Assembly: GCF_000283155.1 (NCBI RefSeq) | Contig: NW_004454240.1 | Location: forward strand, 2,257,727-2,321,726 | Length of the DNA stretch: 64,000 nucleotides | Direction: 5' to 3' | Source of the DNA: Ceratotherium simum simum | Taxonomy: Eukaryota; Chordata; Mammalia; Perissodactyla; Rhinocerotidae | Part shown: positions 33,401-41,468 of the stretch, piece by piece | Numbering within the stretch: position 1 is the first letter of the stretch | How the letters are laid out: each line of letters opens with the position of its first letter | Notes under the pieces: generated by a model | The model's database searches: none | Seen by the model: the letters and a program-made list of their open reading frames with translations, nothing else | Told to the model about the DNA's origin: nothing | Program-made: the position numbers and the translations under genes

Positions 33401-35582
33401 CCAAGTTGTCCCTGCACTTTCCTCACACCCCAAGCTCTCCTTGCTCTGGTCCCTACAACATTCTTCAGCATCTTTCCTTCCCCCTCTCCACCACCTCCTT
33501 TGTGTTCTAGCATCACCTAATTGCTTACAGTTATTCCCCACCCACACATCCCCACCCCAGCACTGTGTTCTTTAATGCCCCTGTAGCTTTGCTAATGCCC
33601 TCCTTTCCTTTTCCTCTAGATAATATCCCTATTTATCCTTAAACAACTCATCACAGAAGTCACCTCTTCCAGGGAGCCTCTCCTCTCTCCTGCTCCCTCT
33701 TTGGTCTGGTGCCCCTCCTGTCTGTTCTCACAGTACCTTGTGCGTCTCTCTATCACATCATTTTATACTGATACCATCTCTATGCCTCTTTCCCTCACCA
33801 GACTGTATGCTCCTCCAAGGCAGAGACCACCCATAACTCATACAAACACCCATAATCAGTTTGTATCCCCAGTGCCTAGCATACTTCCTAGACACTGTGA
33901 ACACTCATTAAATGTTTTTTTAAAAACTAAACTAAGGGGCCGGCCCGGTGGCATAGCAGTTAGGTGCGGGTGCTCCGCTGCTGGCGGCCTGGGTTCAGAT
34001 CCCAGGCGCGCACTGGGGCACCACTTGTCAGGCCATGCTGTGACGGCATCCCATAGAAAGTGGAGGAAGATAGGCACAGATGTTGGCCCGGGGCAGGTCT
34101 TCCTCAGCAGGGAGAGGAAGATTGGCATGGATGTTAGCTCAGGGCTGATCTTCCTCACTAAATAAATAAATAAATAAATGAATAAATAAATAAATAAATA
34201 AATAAAAACTAAGAGGATAAGCAACTTGTTCAAGGTCACACAATGAAGCTGTGCCAGGACTAAGATTAGTTCAGGATGTTACACACCTGATCCAGAACTG
34301 TTACAACAGAACTTCTCAATCAGTGGACCATAAATGGACTATAGCTACAAGACATTGGGCCCTTCAGAGATATTTACCCACTGTACCATATGAACATTGC
34401 AATGCTGTGAAGTGGGAAAAATTGGGAAGCACTATGCTAAACTACATTGCTGCTGTTGGCAACCATAAGGTAGTAGGGGTCTGATGGTTAGGTATGACCA
34501 TCTCAACAAAGGCAGAGGCTTCTTGAAAAACTCAGGAGTTTGCTCTCACCAGGGCCTATGCTCACTAAGAACCAAAAGAGTGACATACACCATTGTTTCC
34601 CCCTCTAAAAGAAAACATGCACCCACCCCCCACCAATAGCACTGCCACTGGGCAGTCCTCAAATTATAGCTATTGACCCACCTCTCTATTTTAGCCTGTC
34701 TTTGAGATGCCATAGCAACGAGGCTAGGATAGGCCATGGAGGAACTAGCAGTGTTATTTTCAGCCGGGTTGTTCTTGGTTTTGGGCAGCTCAAACTCTGC
34801 CACATGGTGGTATTGGCACTGAGTTAAGTAGTTTAAGAAGTGTTCTCGAGCCCACTGCAAATGATCTAGACGCTTGCTGGGGTTGACTTGTTTCATGGTG
34901 AGCGCTCCTTGAAATGCTGGCACCATCAGATACTTCAGGTCGGTGGAAGCAATCTCTTCCAAATCTTCATTGCGGCTGGAAAGAGCAAAGAGGAGGCTTT
35001 GAAGCCTGGTTGGGCATTCAAACTGCGGCCNNNNNNNNNNNNNNNNNNNNNNNNNNNNNNNNNNNNNNNNNNNNNNNNNNNNNNNNNNNNNNNNNNNNNN
35101 NNNNNNNNNNNNNNNNNNNNNNNNNNNNNNCAGGGCAACAGCGGCCGGTTTTCTTCAATGAAAGTGGCTGAGTGCTCACATCCAGTGCCTATGCAAACAG
35201 CTGACACTAGGGAGCAGAGTCGTGGGATTATCAGTTATCTCGGAATGTAAACAATGTACACAAGATCGCAAGGGGAGGTAGGAATGGAAGGTTCCTAGTC
35301 TTAAAGGTCTCCTCCTCCCAGGCTCAATGGCTCCACCCTTGGTAACCATTATTACCTCCGTTCTCAGTTGTTATTACCCTCTCCCCCATACCTGAATAAG
35401 TCGAGCTGCGCTAACATTTCGGCAGCCTTCTTCAGGAGGTCTAGTCCCTTGAACACCTTATCTTGGATCATCCGGGAACCGGTGGGTTCAGTCGCTACTT
35501 CCACTTCTTCCAGAAGCTGCTTGCTGGTTTCGAACAGCTCGGGCAGCCGTGGCAGCAGTAACTCGTCTTCAGCTGCTGCCAT
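12299..35582 (-). CDS. IGBP1: IGBP1 (alpha4, PP2A-associated protein), whole coding region in six exons
   Basis: Joined coding segments, in gene order: 35582-35392, 34975-34682, 25955-25760, 24165-24086, 23361-23249, 12444-12299. The sum is 1020 nt, 339 codons plus TAG, with no internal stop and all introns GT-AG; human IGBP1 is also 339 residues. The product is the cytosolic Tap42/alpha4 protein. It binds newly made or inactive catalytic subunits of PP2A, PP4 and PP6 and shields them from degradation, partly through the ubiquitin ligase MID1. The N-terminal 220 residues form the helical TPR-like domain. The basic pair of RQAK (R156/K159 here; R155/K158 in human) needed for PP2Ac binding is kept. 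The acidic EEEDDEQ tract and the C-terminal [16 protein letters not shown] block are intact. The gene has a CpG-island promoter, as expected of a housekeeping gene. It lies on the X-linked block next to DGAT2L6. Confidence 0.97.
12445..13199 (-). other. IGBP1 intron 5, unclassified part
   Basis: Includes an (AACC)n-like low-complexity patch near 12750 (aaccaaccaaccaaccagcc). Otherwise nothing recognised. Confidence 0.4.
13200..14494 (-). repeat. Old L1 (L1M) 3'UTR, antisense
   Basis: Typical L1M/L1ME 3'UTR phrases: 'gttgtgcaaccatcaccata', 'tggatttgccaattctggaa', 'tctggattttgctgattgca'. Two overlapping or rearranged copies. Forms part of the large L1 block filling IGBP1 intron 5. Confidence 0.8.
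14495..14958 (+). mobile_element. Solo LTR of unassigned family, inserted in L1
   Basis: Non-coding. It splits a continuous L1 3'UTR ('gagattttcacatattgagg' before, 'tctgtacccaatctccctga' after). It carries a TATA-like 'ggatataagactgg', ends cgacaaca, and holds a short internal tandem (ccctaNtggtaac repeated three to four times at 14640-14690). No target duplication is convincing, so the ends are uncertain by several bases. Not related to the family-A LTRs. Confidence 0.6.
14959..18225 (-). repeat. Old L1 (L1ME-type) 3' regions, antisense
   Basis: Resumes after the LTR and runs through several L1ME 3'UTR and ORF2-distal pieces, for example 'ggcactcaatgtgctcattg' and 'acagctttattgagatgtat'. 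The 3'UTR is represented twice in tandem (about 15785-15960 and 16025-16215). All reading frames are broken; ORFs listed here are shadows. Confidence 0.75.
18244..18479 (-). mobile_element. ERE SINE (type with 'tgtggcggcatcccatataa')
   Basis: Minus-strand SINE: poly-T at the left, ggccggcccc at the right. Target duplication cttgccTcttccctttt / cttgccTtttccctttt (one difference) at 18226-18243 and 18480-18496. Belongs to the ERE group lacking the 'gcaactagaaggatgt' body. Confidence 0.9.
18520..19767 (-). repeat. Old L1 3' end, antisense
   Basis: 'gagcagttttaggtttacag', 'caccatggtggtacatttgt', 'ccctggcaaccactgatcct' and 'cccaccagcagtgaatgaga' are in L1 3'UTR and ORF2-end order. Interrupted at 19768 by an MLT1 LTR. 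Confidence 0.85.
19768..20272 (+). mobile_element. MLT1-type (MaLR) solo LTR
   Basis: Non-coding LTR starting tgtggtaggtaatctcaaag, with internal 'gaccaatagaacatggaaga', 'gactgcaacctcaagagata' and the end 'acacagcaatagataatagg'. These are hallmarks of mammal-wide MLT1 LTRs. Inserted into the antisense L1. Confidence 0.88.
20273..21700 (-). repeat. Old L1 3' region, antisense
   Basis: L1ME 3' phrases: 'ttcactggatataagattcc', 'tccactgtctctggctccca', 'tcttcaaatatttttttctg'. ORFs at 20583-21197 are shadows. Confidence 0.8.
21829..22253 (-). mobile_element. ERE SINE, interrupted by an assembly gap
   Basis: Right end ggggccggccc, body 'cagttgcacatccttctagt' followed by tgctgtatgtgg. The target duplication agactgcaagtttct is perfect at 21814-21828 and 22254-22268. 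A 100-base N gap lies in its T-rich part, so the true length is unknown; the T/A-rich flank before the gap may be a second insertion. Confidence 0.93.
21873..21972. other. Assembly gap, 100 N
   Basis: Exactly 100 Ns, the usual placeholder for a gap of unknown size. Lies in the homopolymer-rich end of an ERE. Confidence 0.99.
22350..22810. repeat. Duplicated composite segment, copy 1 (MIR + spacer + antisense L2)
   Basis: Matches 29128-29660 in the same orientation and order: 'gctatagtggaaacggcact', MIR core 'atggggttgttaaagaggat', spacer 'ctagatgatgtcctatctat' and 'atattgcttccatctttcta', then an antisense L2 end. The shared junctions between unrelated repeat types argue for a local duplication. 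Confidence 0.75.
23249..23361 (-). CDS. IGBP1: IGBP1 coding exon 5
   Basis: Acceptor ttcttgcag|A, donor CCAG|gtatga. Encodes [37 protein letters not shown] (residues 255-291) with split codons at both ends. Differs from human at only a few positions. Confidence 0.97.
24086..24165 (-). CDS. IGBP1: IGBP1 coding exon 4
   Basis: Acceptor ttttttag|GCATCA, donor GCCAA|gtaggt. Encodes [20 protein letters not shown] then RNVAQA (residues 228-253). Contains the conserved KPFILTRN block near the MID1-binding region. Confidence 0.97.
24166..25759 (-). other. IGBP1 intron 3
   Basis: No clear SINE, LINE or RNA gene was recognised. This is the least repeat-rich intron of the gene. Short ORFs on both strands lack family signatures. 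Confidence 0.45.
25760..25955 (-). CDS. IGBP1: IGBP1 coding exon 3
   Basis: Acceptor tggaacag|ATACAAG, donor AAAGAG|gtaagc. Encodes [40 protein letters not shown] and [20 protein letters not shown], ending DSSKE (residues 163-227). This is the last part of the helical phosphatase-binding domain. Confidence 0.97.
26342..26637 (-). mobile_element. ERE SINE in IGBP1 intron 2
   Basis: Poly-T left end, ggggccggccc right end. Duplication agaatcagagaatctt on both sides (26327-26342, 26638-26653). Body of the 'gcaactagaaggatgt' type. Sense relative to IGBP1. Confidence 0.95.
26835..27720 (-). repeat. Long antisense L2 LINE, includes worn reverse-transcriptase end
   Basis: About 0.9 kb of L2: 3' end at the left ('ttactgagtacctattgtgt'), then ORF2-distal coding sequence to the right. 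The 199-codon ORF (27123-27722, minus) contains [12 protein letters not shown] and ESLQWLSHL, matching the L2 ORF2 pattern LHTAARVxxxKK...LLKxLQWLP. It is a fossil, not a host gene. Confidence 0.85.
27735..27920. mobile_element. hAT-Charlie-type non-autonomous DNA transposon
   Basis: Ends resemble inverted repeats: 'gaagttcttaacctgaggtc' at the left and 'agtcaagaaccactgctctg' at the right, with 'gtccatgga' repeated inversely inside. Contains a 22-base T run. Subfamily not assigned. Confidence 0.55.
27921..28930 (-). other. IGBP1 intron 2, unclassified 1 kb
   Basis: No gene or repeat recognised with confidence. Confidence 0.35.
29128..29660. repeat. Duplicated composite segment, copy 2
   Basis: Counterpart of 22350-22810. 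MIR core 'atggggataataatatctgc', spacer 'gttagatgatgccccattta', 'atattgcttccatctttctg', then antisense L2 ('gggcaccaaggatacaatga'). Contains an extra MIR tail (agtgctttgtaagcagctaa) missing from copy 1. The antisense L2 continues to about 29760. Confidence 0.75.
30575..31300 (-). repeat. Antisense L2 LINE
   Basis: 'caggccctgtgctaggcata', 'cctgccctcatggagtatat', 'gcagggccttgtagttagtg', 'ctcctaggtttctggcttaa' and 'ggtcaggagaggtctgggct' follow the L2 order with an internal deletion. A short sense L2-like piece precedes it at 30390-30570. Confidence 0.82.
31305..31960 (+). repeat. Old L1 (L1M) ORF2 end and 3'UTR
   Basis: 'tccaaagaagtgcagatcaa' followed by aacaataagatacc, 'ctagaaatctatcctaagga', 'aacaataggatggaatatca' and 'gatcatctctgagtgctagg' are in L1M ORF2-end order on the plus strand. 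Frames are broken. Confidence 0.82.
31961..32940 (+). repeat. Two sense L2 LINE fragments
   Basis: 31961-32460 is an L2 3' end ('aaaagctccatgagggcatg' to 'gaacagttcctggcacacaa') with a T-run-bounded insert at 32090-32160. 32461-32940 is a more internal L2 piece ('actgctgccagagtatgcca', 'actccagtggatcccaatca'). Confidence 0.78.
32945..33415 (-). repeat. Two antisense MIR SINEs in tandem
   Basis: Copy 1 at 32945-33175 ('acatgaggaaacctgaggct', 'ctcaaacccaggtctgactc') and copy 2 at 33180-33415 ('ccagacactgtgctaagtgc', 'ggtggaactgggattcaaac'). Confidence 0.85.
33420..33930 (+). repeat. Sense L2 LINE 3' end
   Basis: 'acctcttccagggagcctct', 'cagactgtatgctcctccaa', 'ccccagtgcctagcatactt', ending cactcattaaatgttttt. 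Confidence 0.82.
33936..34206 (+). mobile_element. ERE SINE with (AAAT)n tail
   Basis: Starts ggggccggcccggtggcata; body has 'tgtcaggccatgctgtgacg' (the group without 'gcaactagaaggatgt'). The tail at 34157-34206 is an expanded AAAT microsatellite. Flanked by aaaactaa-like sequence. The ORF 33701-34165 is a shadow. Confidence 0.93.
34682..34975 (-). CDS. IGBP1: IGBP1 coding exon 2
   Basis: Acceptor ctctttccag|CCGC, donor GAGAG|gtgggt. Encodes residues 65-161, [60 protein letters not shown] and so on to SQRQAKIE. Carries the RQAK basic pair used in PP2A catalytic-subunit binding. Confidence 0.97.
35031..35130. other. Assembly gap, 100 N, in IGBP1 intron 1
   Basis: Exactly 100 Ns flanked by GC-rich sequence (aactgcggcc / cagggcaacagcggccgg). 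Intron 1 (34976-35391) is otherwise short; its true length is unknown. No coding sequence appears to be lost, because exon 1 and exon 2 join in frame. Confidence 0.99.
35392..35582 (-). CDS. IGBP1: IGBP1 coding exon 1 (start)
   Basis: Encodes [60 protein letters not shown] and DLF, donor TTCAG|gtatgg. Two ATGs are in tandem (35585-35583 and 35582-35580). The second is chosen because it has A at -3 and G at +4 and gives an N terminus like human MAAEDELQL; the first would add one Met. The opposite strand is also open but is a shadow. Confidence 0.97.
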
Positions 35583-35585
35583 CAT

Positions 35586-36200
35586 GGGGGAGGGAGGAAC
35601 CCGGAAGACCTCACTTCCGGGGGCAAAGGCAACTTTGGGAAAGAAGAACTCGGCGAGAACAAACGAAACCGGAAGGGGCGCCGCATTGGTCCAGTTGCTC
35701 CATTGTTACCAAAACGTCAAAGAACTTCCGGAAGCAGCAGTTGGCCGCCCGGGCAACTGTTTCCATAGACTCATTTTACCAGGCTGCCTCTTACAAGCGG
35801 TGGGCATCTGTGAAAAACAAACACACAAGCAAAACCCGAGACGCTATTTCCCGGTTTGCTCCTCGTGGCCGACACCGGGTTGGGAAGTTCCGTGGGCTCT
35901 GAGCCGGGGACACGAGCTGCATTCAGAGCGAGGGCGGGCGCGCTTCGGGAGGCGGCAGGCGCCAACTTACCTCGGGAGGAGCGCCCTGGGTGGGGGGCCG
36001 GGGCCGCCGCGGGCTCCAGCCGCCGCGCCGCGCTGCTCCCTCGCTCCGCAGCTCCGGGCGCGCCAGCGCGAAGTGCCAGTAGCGCCCCCCTCCGGCTTCC
36101 GTCCCCCCACCAGCTACAGCTCCGGGCTCCTCCCAGCCAATCCTCGCCCGCCCTCTGCCCCCCGACGTCGCCCGTCCTACACACCCCCCCCGCACGTCCT
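35586..36200 (-). promoter_or_regulatory. IGBP1: IGBP1 promoter and CpG island
   Basis: TATA-less GC-rich region directly upstream of the start codon. In the gene-proximal 150 bp there are four ETS-type sites (35601-35607, 35613-35620, 35669-35675 and the palindrome cttccggaag 35725-35734) and a CCAAT box on the gene strand (35685-35689). 35860-36190 is densely CpG-rich with GC boxes (gagggcgggcgcgc). This fits a broadly active housekeeping promoter, and divergent transcription is plausible. A 284-codon plus-strand ORF (35368-36222) through the island has low-complexity Pro/Arg/Ser composition and is not called as a gene. Confidence 0.85.
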
Positions 36201-36269
36201 CTCGGCCTGCGGCCCTGTATAACCCCTAACCCGGTAACCTGCAACTCCAGTCACCCCACCCCACAGCTG

Positions 36270-36510
36270 GCTTCCTTTCAAAAGTTACTTCCTCTGTGAC
36301 CCCTTCTTTGACCCCCTCTGCCCCCGCCAAGTTGCAGAAAATTTTCATTTTCTGTGTATCTCTATCAGAGCATCTACTACATTGTATTACAGCTAGTGAT
36401 TTACAAATCTAATTCCCTTACCAGAATGCGTCTGACTAATTTTTGCACCTCTCTGGCTAGCCCAGTGCCTGGCACTTATTAAGTGCTCAGTGTCATCAAA
36501 TGAACAGAAA
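36270..36510 (+). repeat. Sense L2 LINE 3' end
   Basis: 'cccttctttgaccccctctg' and 'agcccagtgcctggcactta' followed by ttaagtgctcagtg. Confidence 0.7.
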
Positions 36511-36544
36511 AATAAGTGATGGGTTTGGAAAGCAGCCCAATTAT

Positions 36545-36872
36545 GCAGAACTGCGCTGTTCAATATGGTAGCCACTAGCCACACGGGGCTATTGAACACT
36601 TGAATGTGGCTATTTTGAACCGAGATGTGCTATAAATGTAAAATACACACCGGATTTCGAAAACTTACTATGAAAAAAGATATAAAATATCTCAATTTTA
36701 CACAGACTACATGTTGAGATGCTACTATTTTGTATATGTTGGGTTAAATATATTATTAAAATTAACTTCACATGTTTTTTCACTTTTTTACTGTGCCTCC
36801 TAGAAAACTTAAAATTACATATTGGACTCACATTTGTGGCTCATATTATATTTCTGCTGGACAACGCTGATG
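36545..36872. mobile_element. hAT-Charlie-type element with 'CAGCGCTGTCCAA'-like ends
   Basis: Left end 'gcgctgttcaatatggtagc' then cactagccacacggggc; right end 'ttctgctggacaacgctgat'. The inverted ends and the 'ggtagccactagccacatgt'-like motif identify a common mammalian non-autonomous hAT. Subfamily not named. Confidence 0.75.
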
Positions 36873-37206
36873 TAAAAATATAATTCCAGGACTTTGAAAG
36901 AAGGGACATTATTGTTTGGAACAAATCAATGTAAATATATACTTATTATCTTAGGACACACCCCAAGTTGTCCTAGGGGATTTAAGTGAAGTAAAATGCA
37001 CACTGCCTGTCCTGGAAAATAAGCTTTTAAACTAAATATATTTTAAACTAACTATAGTGGAGAAGAAAAAAATTTTCATGTAAGAACAACTAGAGGGCAA
37101 TATAGGACAGTATATAATCAGGGGATATGTTGTATTGCACAGGCTGTTGGAAAACCAAGAAATAACAAGTCATTCTATGCTAGGAGTAGTTCAAAAAGCT
37201 TAGACA

Positions 37207-37399
37207 GGGCCGGCCCCGTGGCTCAGCGGTTAAGTGCGCGCGCTCCACTGCTGGCGGCCCGGGTTCGGATCCCGGGCGTGCACCGACGCACCGCTTTCTC
37301 TGGCCATGCTGAGGCCGCGTCCCACATACAGCAACTAGAAGGATGTGCAGCTATGACATACAACTATCTACTGGGGCTTTGGGGGGGGGAAATTAAAAA
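37207..37399 (+). mobile_element. ERE SINE
   Basis: Starts ggccggccccgtggctcagc, body of the 'gcaactagaaggatgt' type, short A tail. Perfect duplication aaaaagcttagaca at 37193-37206 and 37400-37413. One of the least diverged copies here. Confidence 0.96.
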
Positions 37400-37413
37400 A
37401 AAAAGCTTAGACA

Positions 37414-38288
37414 TGCTATGCAGTCATAGTATTTCAAAGCTGGAAGGGCACCTCAAAAATCAGAAGAAAAAAGCTGAGACTAGAAAGGTTAAGTGACTTG
37501 CTCAACCAGTTGTGACAAAGCCAGTGTCTTCTAAGTTCAGTTGTTTTTACTCCATCAATCTTAAATCGTAGGATTTAAAAAGATGGGGAGGACCTTTTAT
37601 GTAGCACAGAAGGAAGCCCCAAGCTAAAACAGTGCTTTACAAGAGGGAGAGGAGAGTGGGGCATAAGTGTAGGTTGCAAAAGCTTCCCAAGTTATTCTAA
37701 TAAACCTCCCCTTGCAATGGCCACCTCCCCCTTAGAAGCTGAGGAAGAAAGGAGGCTATGGCGGAATTACCTATTTGATTTGTCTGGCACCTTTAATGAC
37801 TCTAGTAAACTGAACTTTCAGGGTCAGCCTTGGCCAGGAATCCAAAGAGAGAGTACCTGTGGAGGAGACTTGGAAATTCAGTAATTGTTAGACTAAAGAA
37901 AATTTGTTCCTGTGCATTTGCTTGGATTAAGACATAGCTTTACTGTTGCCTAGGAGAAAAAAAAATATGCAGCATTTGAATTTGGTCCTGACCTTTGTAA
38001 GCCATTTTTCTATGGCTTTCAAAATGACAGTCTTTATGGGAGTTGCCAATTACTTTCAGAGTGCATATTATATATTTGAGTTGTCATTTTAAGTATTGCA
38101 TTCCGTCTTATTTTGAGACGATACAAAGATTAAAAAGTGGTTAGAAAAAAGCAATAATAAAAACGAGTTGTTTATTGTATTTCAGTGCATAAACACTTTA
38201 TCACATTAAATCCCTGTTGTGTATGGGCAATTTTTAAAAATTCCTAGTTTAGGGGAATTAGAAGGGCCCTTAGAAATCAAGTAAGTAT
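37414..38288. other. Intergenic, no recognised gene
   Basis: A short antisense MIR-like or 'gctggaagggcacctcaaaa' repeat fragment at 37430-37520. The AT-rich part at 37900-38170 has no recognisable repeat and may be unique sequence. Confidence 0.4.
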
Positions 38289-38946
38289 TGTGGGAGATCA
38301 AGATTTGGCCACCCTGAAATATATCTCTTTACCTTGATTGTTTTCTCTGACGGACATTTGACCTCCCCCACTAACTGCCTAAAGAATTTGATAGAAGATC
38401 TGTTCCAGGAAGGAGCTACTATCTGATGGCTGTAATATAATGTAAAATAGATGTTACAATAGGAAAGGCGCCAACAAGCCCATCTTATCAAAAATTCTGT
38501 CTCTCTGGCCACATTCTCTAGATGGCCCCGCAAGGAGTTGCCAGACAAACATTTACATTTACAAGGGAAATCTCCATTTGTAAAGGTATCTCCCTCTCTG
38601 TATTGGGAGAGGGGGGATGACCTCATTTCTAGAAACTTATCAATGTGGAAGGTGAGGCCTTAAATCTGCATAATAACCTTACTCTTGTTTACTATGCTTT
38701 AGTGGTAATCTCCTGTAACTGACTCCCCCAACCCCCAACATCCTTCTTTGTCTTTAGCTGAAGATGGTATTTAAGGTGGTGACCTCAGCCATTCTGGTGA
38801 GTTACTCAGCTTTCCTGAGTTTCTCCTATGTATATGTGTTATAAAGTTTTGTTTGATTTTCTCCTGTTATTCTGTCTCATGTCAATTTAATTCTTAGGCC
38901 AGCCAAAAGGACCTGGAGGGTAGAGGAATTCTCTTCTTCCTCTACA
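38289..38946 (+). mobile_element. Solo LTR, family A copy 2
   Basis: Non-coding, TG...CA ends (tgtgggagatcaagatttgg to cttcctctaca). Aligns with copy 1 over its length and is longer in the middle (about 38540-38720). Flanks gtat / gtag resemble a worn 4-bp target duplication. No internal proviral sequence. Confidence 0.82.
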
Positions 38947-39494
38947 GTAGAAAGCATTTGAAGTGATCTATGCATGACTGTCGAAATGAGACGACCTTTC
39001 AGGTGTTTCCCCATGTGACTCCCTAAGAGAGATGATGGATGTTCATTTGTCATGTTTGGACCTTAACACAGATTTGTTACCTTGGATAACAAATCGTGTG
39101 GTTCATGAGAGAAATGTTACAGTAGACCTTCTCTGGCCTGTCTGAATTGATGTGCTTGGCAGTTTATACCTTCTTTGATCCGCTTTAGAGGGGCCAATGC
39201 TGTTTTGTCTTGAGTAATATTCTACTGATATTTGTCCCTCTAACGCCAGCCACAGCACTAGAATGAGACCAAACTGTGTGCAGTGTAAAGCCAAGAGCAG
39301 GCTGTAACTTGCCAAAAATTATTTATGGAATAAATCAGCTGAGCATTCAAACTGTCTTTACCAAGTATTTTTGAGATTTGAATTTGCCTGACTAGTGGCA
39401 AGAAGTTCATTACGCCATGAAAGGAAGAACTCCAATACAATGAAGATTGCATTAAATGAAAGATTTCAATTCCCACTTCTATATTGAACTCTGA

Positions 39495-39605
39495 GGAATG
39501 TGGTACAGCACTTAAAAGTACTCTGGAGACCCAGATTTGTGTCTTACCTCTGCTACTGAGTAGCTTTGTGACCTTGCAGAAGTCCTTTCCTTCCCTCTTT
39601 CCACA
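39495..39605 (+). repeat. MIR SINE fragment
   Basis: 'acctctgctactgagtagct' then ttgtgaccttgcagaagtcc. Followed at 39615-39740 by an antisense L2 piece (cagggtttgagcccttaatg). Confidence 0.7.
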
Positions 39606-39774
39606 TTCGTAGTGTGCTACCTGAATGCTAGGCTCTGGGAATTCAAAGAAGAACAAGATACAGGGTTTGAGCCCTTAATGGGCTGGTAGTTCAATGGAAG
39701 AGACAGGTAAACAAATAATCAAACAGTAATTCGGTAAGAATGGCGGGAATAACTTTGGCCCTGAGGGTGGCATT

Positions 39775-40250
39775 CTATTAAAGGTCAAACTCCATACCTG
39801 ACTTATAAGATCCTTTCTGATCTGATGCTGACATCCTTTTCATTCTGTTCCTCCATGGATCCTAAGCTCAACCTCTAGCAAACTCTCCTAATTCTCCAAA
39901 CCTATCATGTTCTCTTAGACCTTCATGCATTTACATGGGTTGGGGCTTCTGCCTGGAATGTCCTCTCCCTTGTCTGCCTGGCAAATTTCTATTCATTACT
40001 TATGACTTAGCTGAAGGATCACTTCCTCCAGGAAGCATTTCCTGATCTTTTGCCTGCGGGTGAAGTGCCCTCCTCTTAGCTCTTACAGCACTTTATTAAT
40101 CTCCCTATGATAGTACTGGAGTATGCTTTTCTTTATCTTCAGCTATCTCTCACTAGACTGAGAGCTCTTTGAGGACAGGGAGTGTCTTACTGTCTTTGTT
40201 TACCTCAGCACCGCACCTGACACCTGTTAGGTAGGGATTCAATGTTGAAT
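39775..40250 (+). repeat. Sense L2 LINE 3' region
   Basis: 'cttctgcctggaatgtcctc', 'cttcctccaggaagcatttc', 'actagactgagagctctttg', ending tcaatgttgaatgaataatg. Confidence 0.88.
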
Positions 40251-40261
40251 GAATAATGTTG

Positions 40262-40530
40262 CATAATAATAATAAGACCTAAGCTTCTCTGAGTGCTCAC
40301 TTTCTGCCGGGTGACTATGCTAAATACATACATTTTCTCAATCCTCATAACTGCCATAAGAAATAGGTGTTGTTATACCCTCCTTTTTCAGATAAGGAAA
40401 TTGTGGCTCAGAGAGGTTACAATAGTGTTAATTTTAATCCCTTATACTGGGATTTGAACCCAACACCATTGAATCCAGATCCAATTCCAGAGTCCATGCT
40501 CTTAACCACTATACTATACTACAAAAGAGG
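40262..40530 (-). repeat. MIR SINE, nearly complete
   Basis: Antisense MIR: 'ttcagataaggaaattgtgg' then ctcagagaggtta, 'gggatttgaacccaacacca', ending ccactatactatactac. Confidence 0.85.
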
Positions 40531-40704
40531 GGGAAATTACAGACCTGGTGAAAAACAAAAAAGGAAATGAACATGTAACAGATTTGTGCTAAAAAGTAAA
40601 AGGAAGTAAGATTGAATCAGTAGGCTGGCTCACATGATGGAAGATGTACACTCAGCCCGAAGAGTGTAGACTTGATGTGCTATAAGCAATAGGGAGGTAT
40701 TTGG

Positions 40705-41155
40705 TTAAGTTAAATATTTATTGAGGACCTATTATGTGCCAGCTACTGTGCTAGCTGCTGGGATATAAATAGGCAGAGTCTTTGCTCCCGAGGCTCTACC
40801 AGCTAGGTGAGGGAGAGAAAACAAATGATTTCAGTGTAATGTGGTAAATGCTGTTATAGTGATATACAGGATTGTGTGATGGAAACACTCAGGAGGGGAG
40901 CCTAGCCGGGGGGTTCATAGAAAACCTCTTAAAGGAGATGATGCCAAAACTGAGTGTTGAATGGTGATGGCATGTGTAGGGAACTTGAAGCATTTTGACG
41001 TTATTGGAACTTACAGTTGGAGGCAACAAGAGGTAGGGGATTAATTCATTCAACACATATTTATTGAACGCCTGATAGGTGTGAGACACTGTTTTAGGTG
41101 CTGGAGTGAATGAAACACAAAACCCCTGCTCTCATGGATCATGAAAGGCAAGCAG
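40705..41155 (-). repeat. Two antisense L2 ends
   Basis: Copy 1 at 40705-40980 ('tattatgtgccagctactgt' onward) and copy 2 at 41040-41155 ('ttcattcaacacatatttat', 'ttttaggtgctggagtgaat'). Confidence 0.82.
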
Positions 41156-41468
41156 GAGCTACTGCATGGCCATTTGTATAGCACTTATTTCCAAAGAACT
41201 TAGATAAACAATGTCTTAGCTGCAACCCACAGTACCTCTGAGAGAGACTGTAGTAGGTAAACTGGTCCAGTCTTTCCCAAAGTGTGGAGGCATACTGGTG
41301 ATATGAGTGATGAATTTAGGTGGTACATTTAAAACATCTCAATAGGTCTAAGTAAACCCCTAGCAGCCCTCTAGCATCAGAGACAGCAAGCTTCACCTCC
41401 CACTGTTCCCTAGGTGACTCCACTCCTCCCCAGTCTGTGGTCATGGAGACGAGTGGCTTCATTTCTCC

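Noticed and set aside
36070..36090. Second CTCF-like site (ccagtagcgccccc) in the CpG island
   Set aside because: About four core positions differ from the consensus in either orientation.
35368..36222. 284-codon plus-strand ORF across the IGBP1 CpG island
   Set aside because: GC-rich sequence rarely contains stops by chance; composition is low-complexity, and part of it is antisense to a real coding exon.
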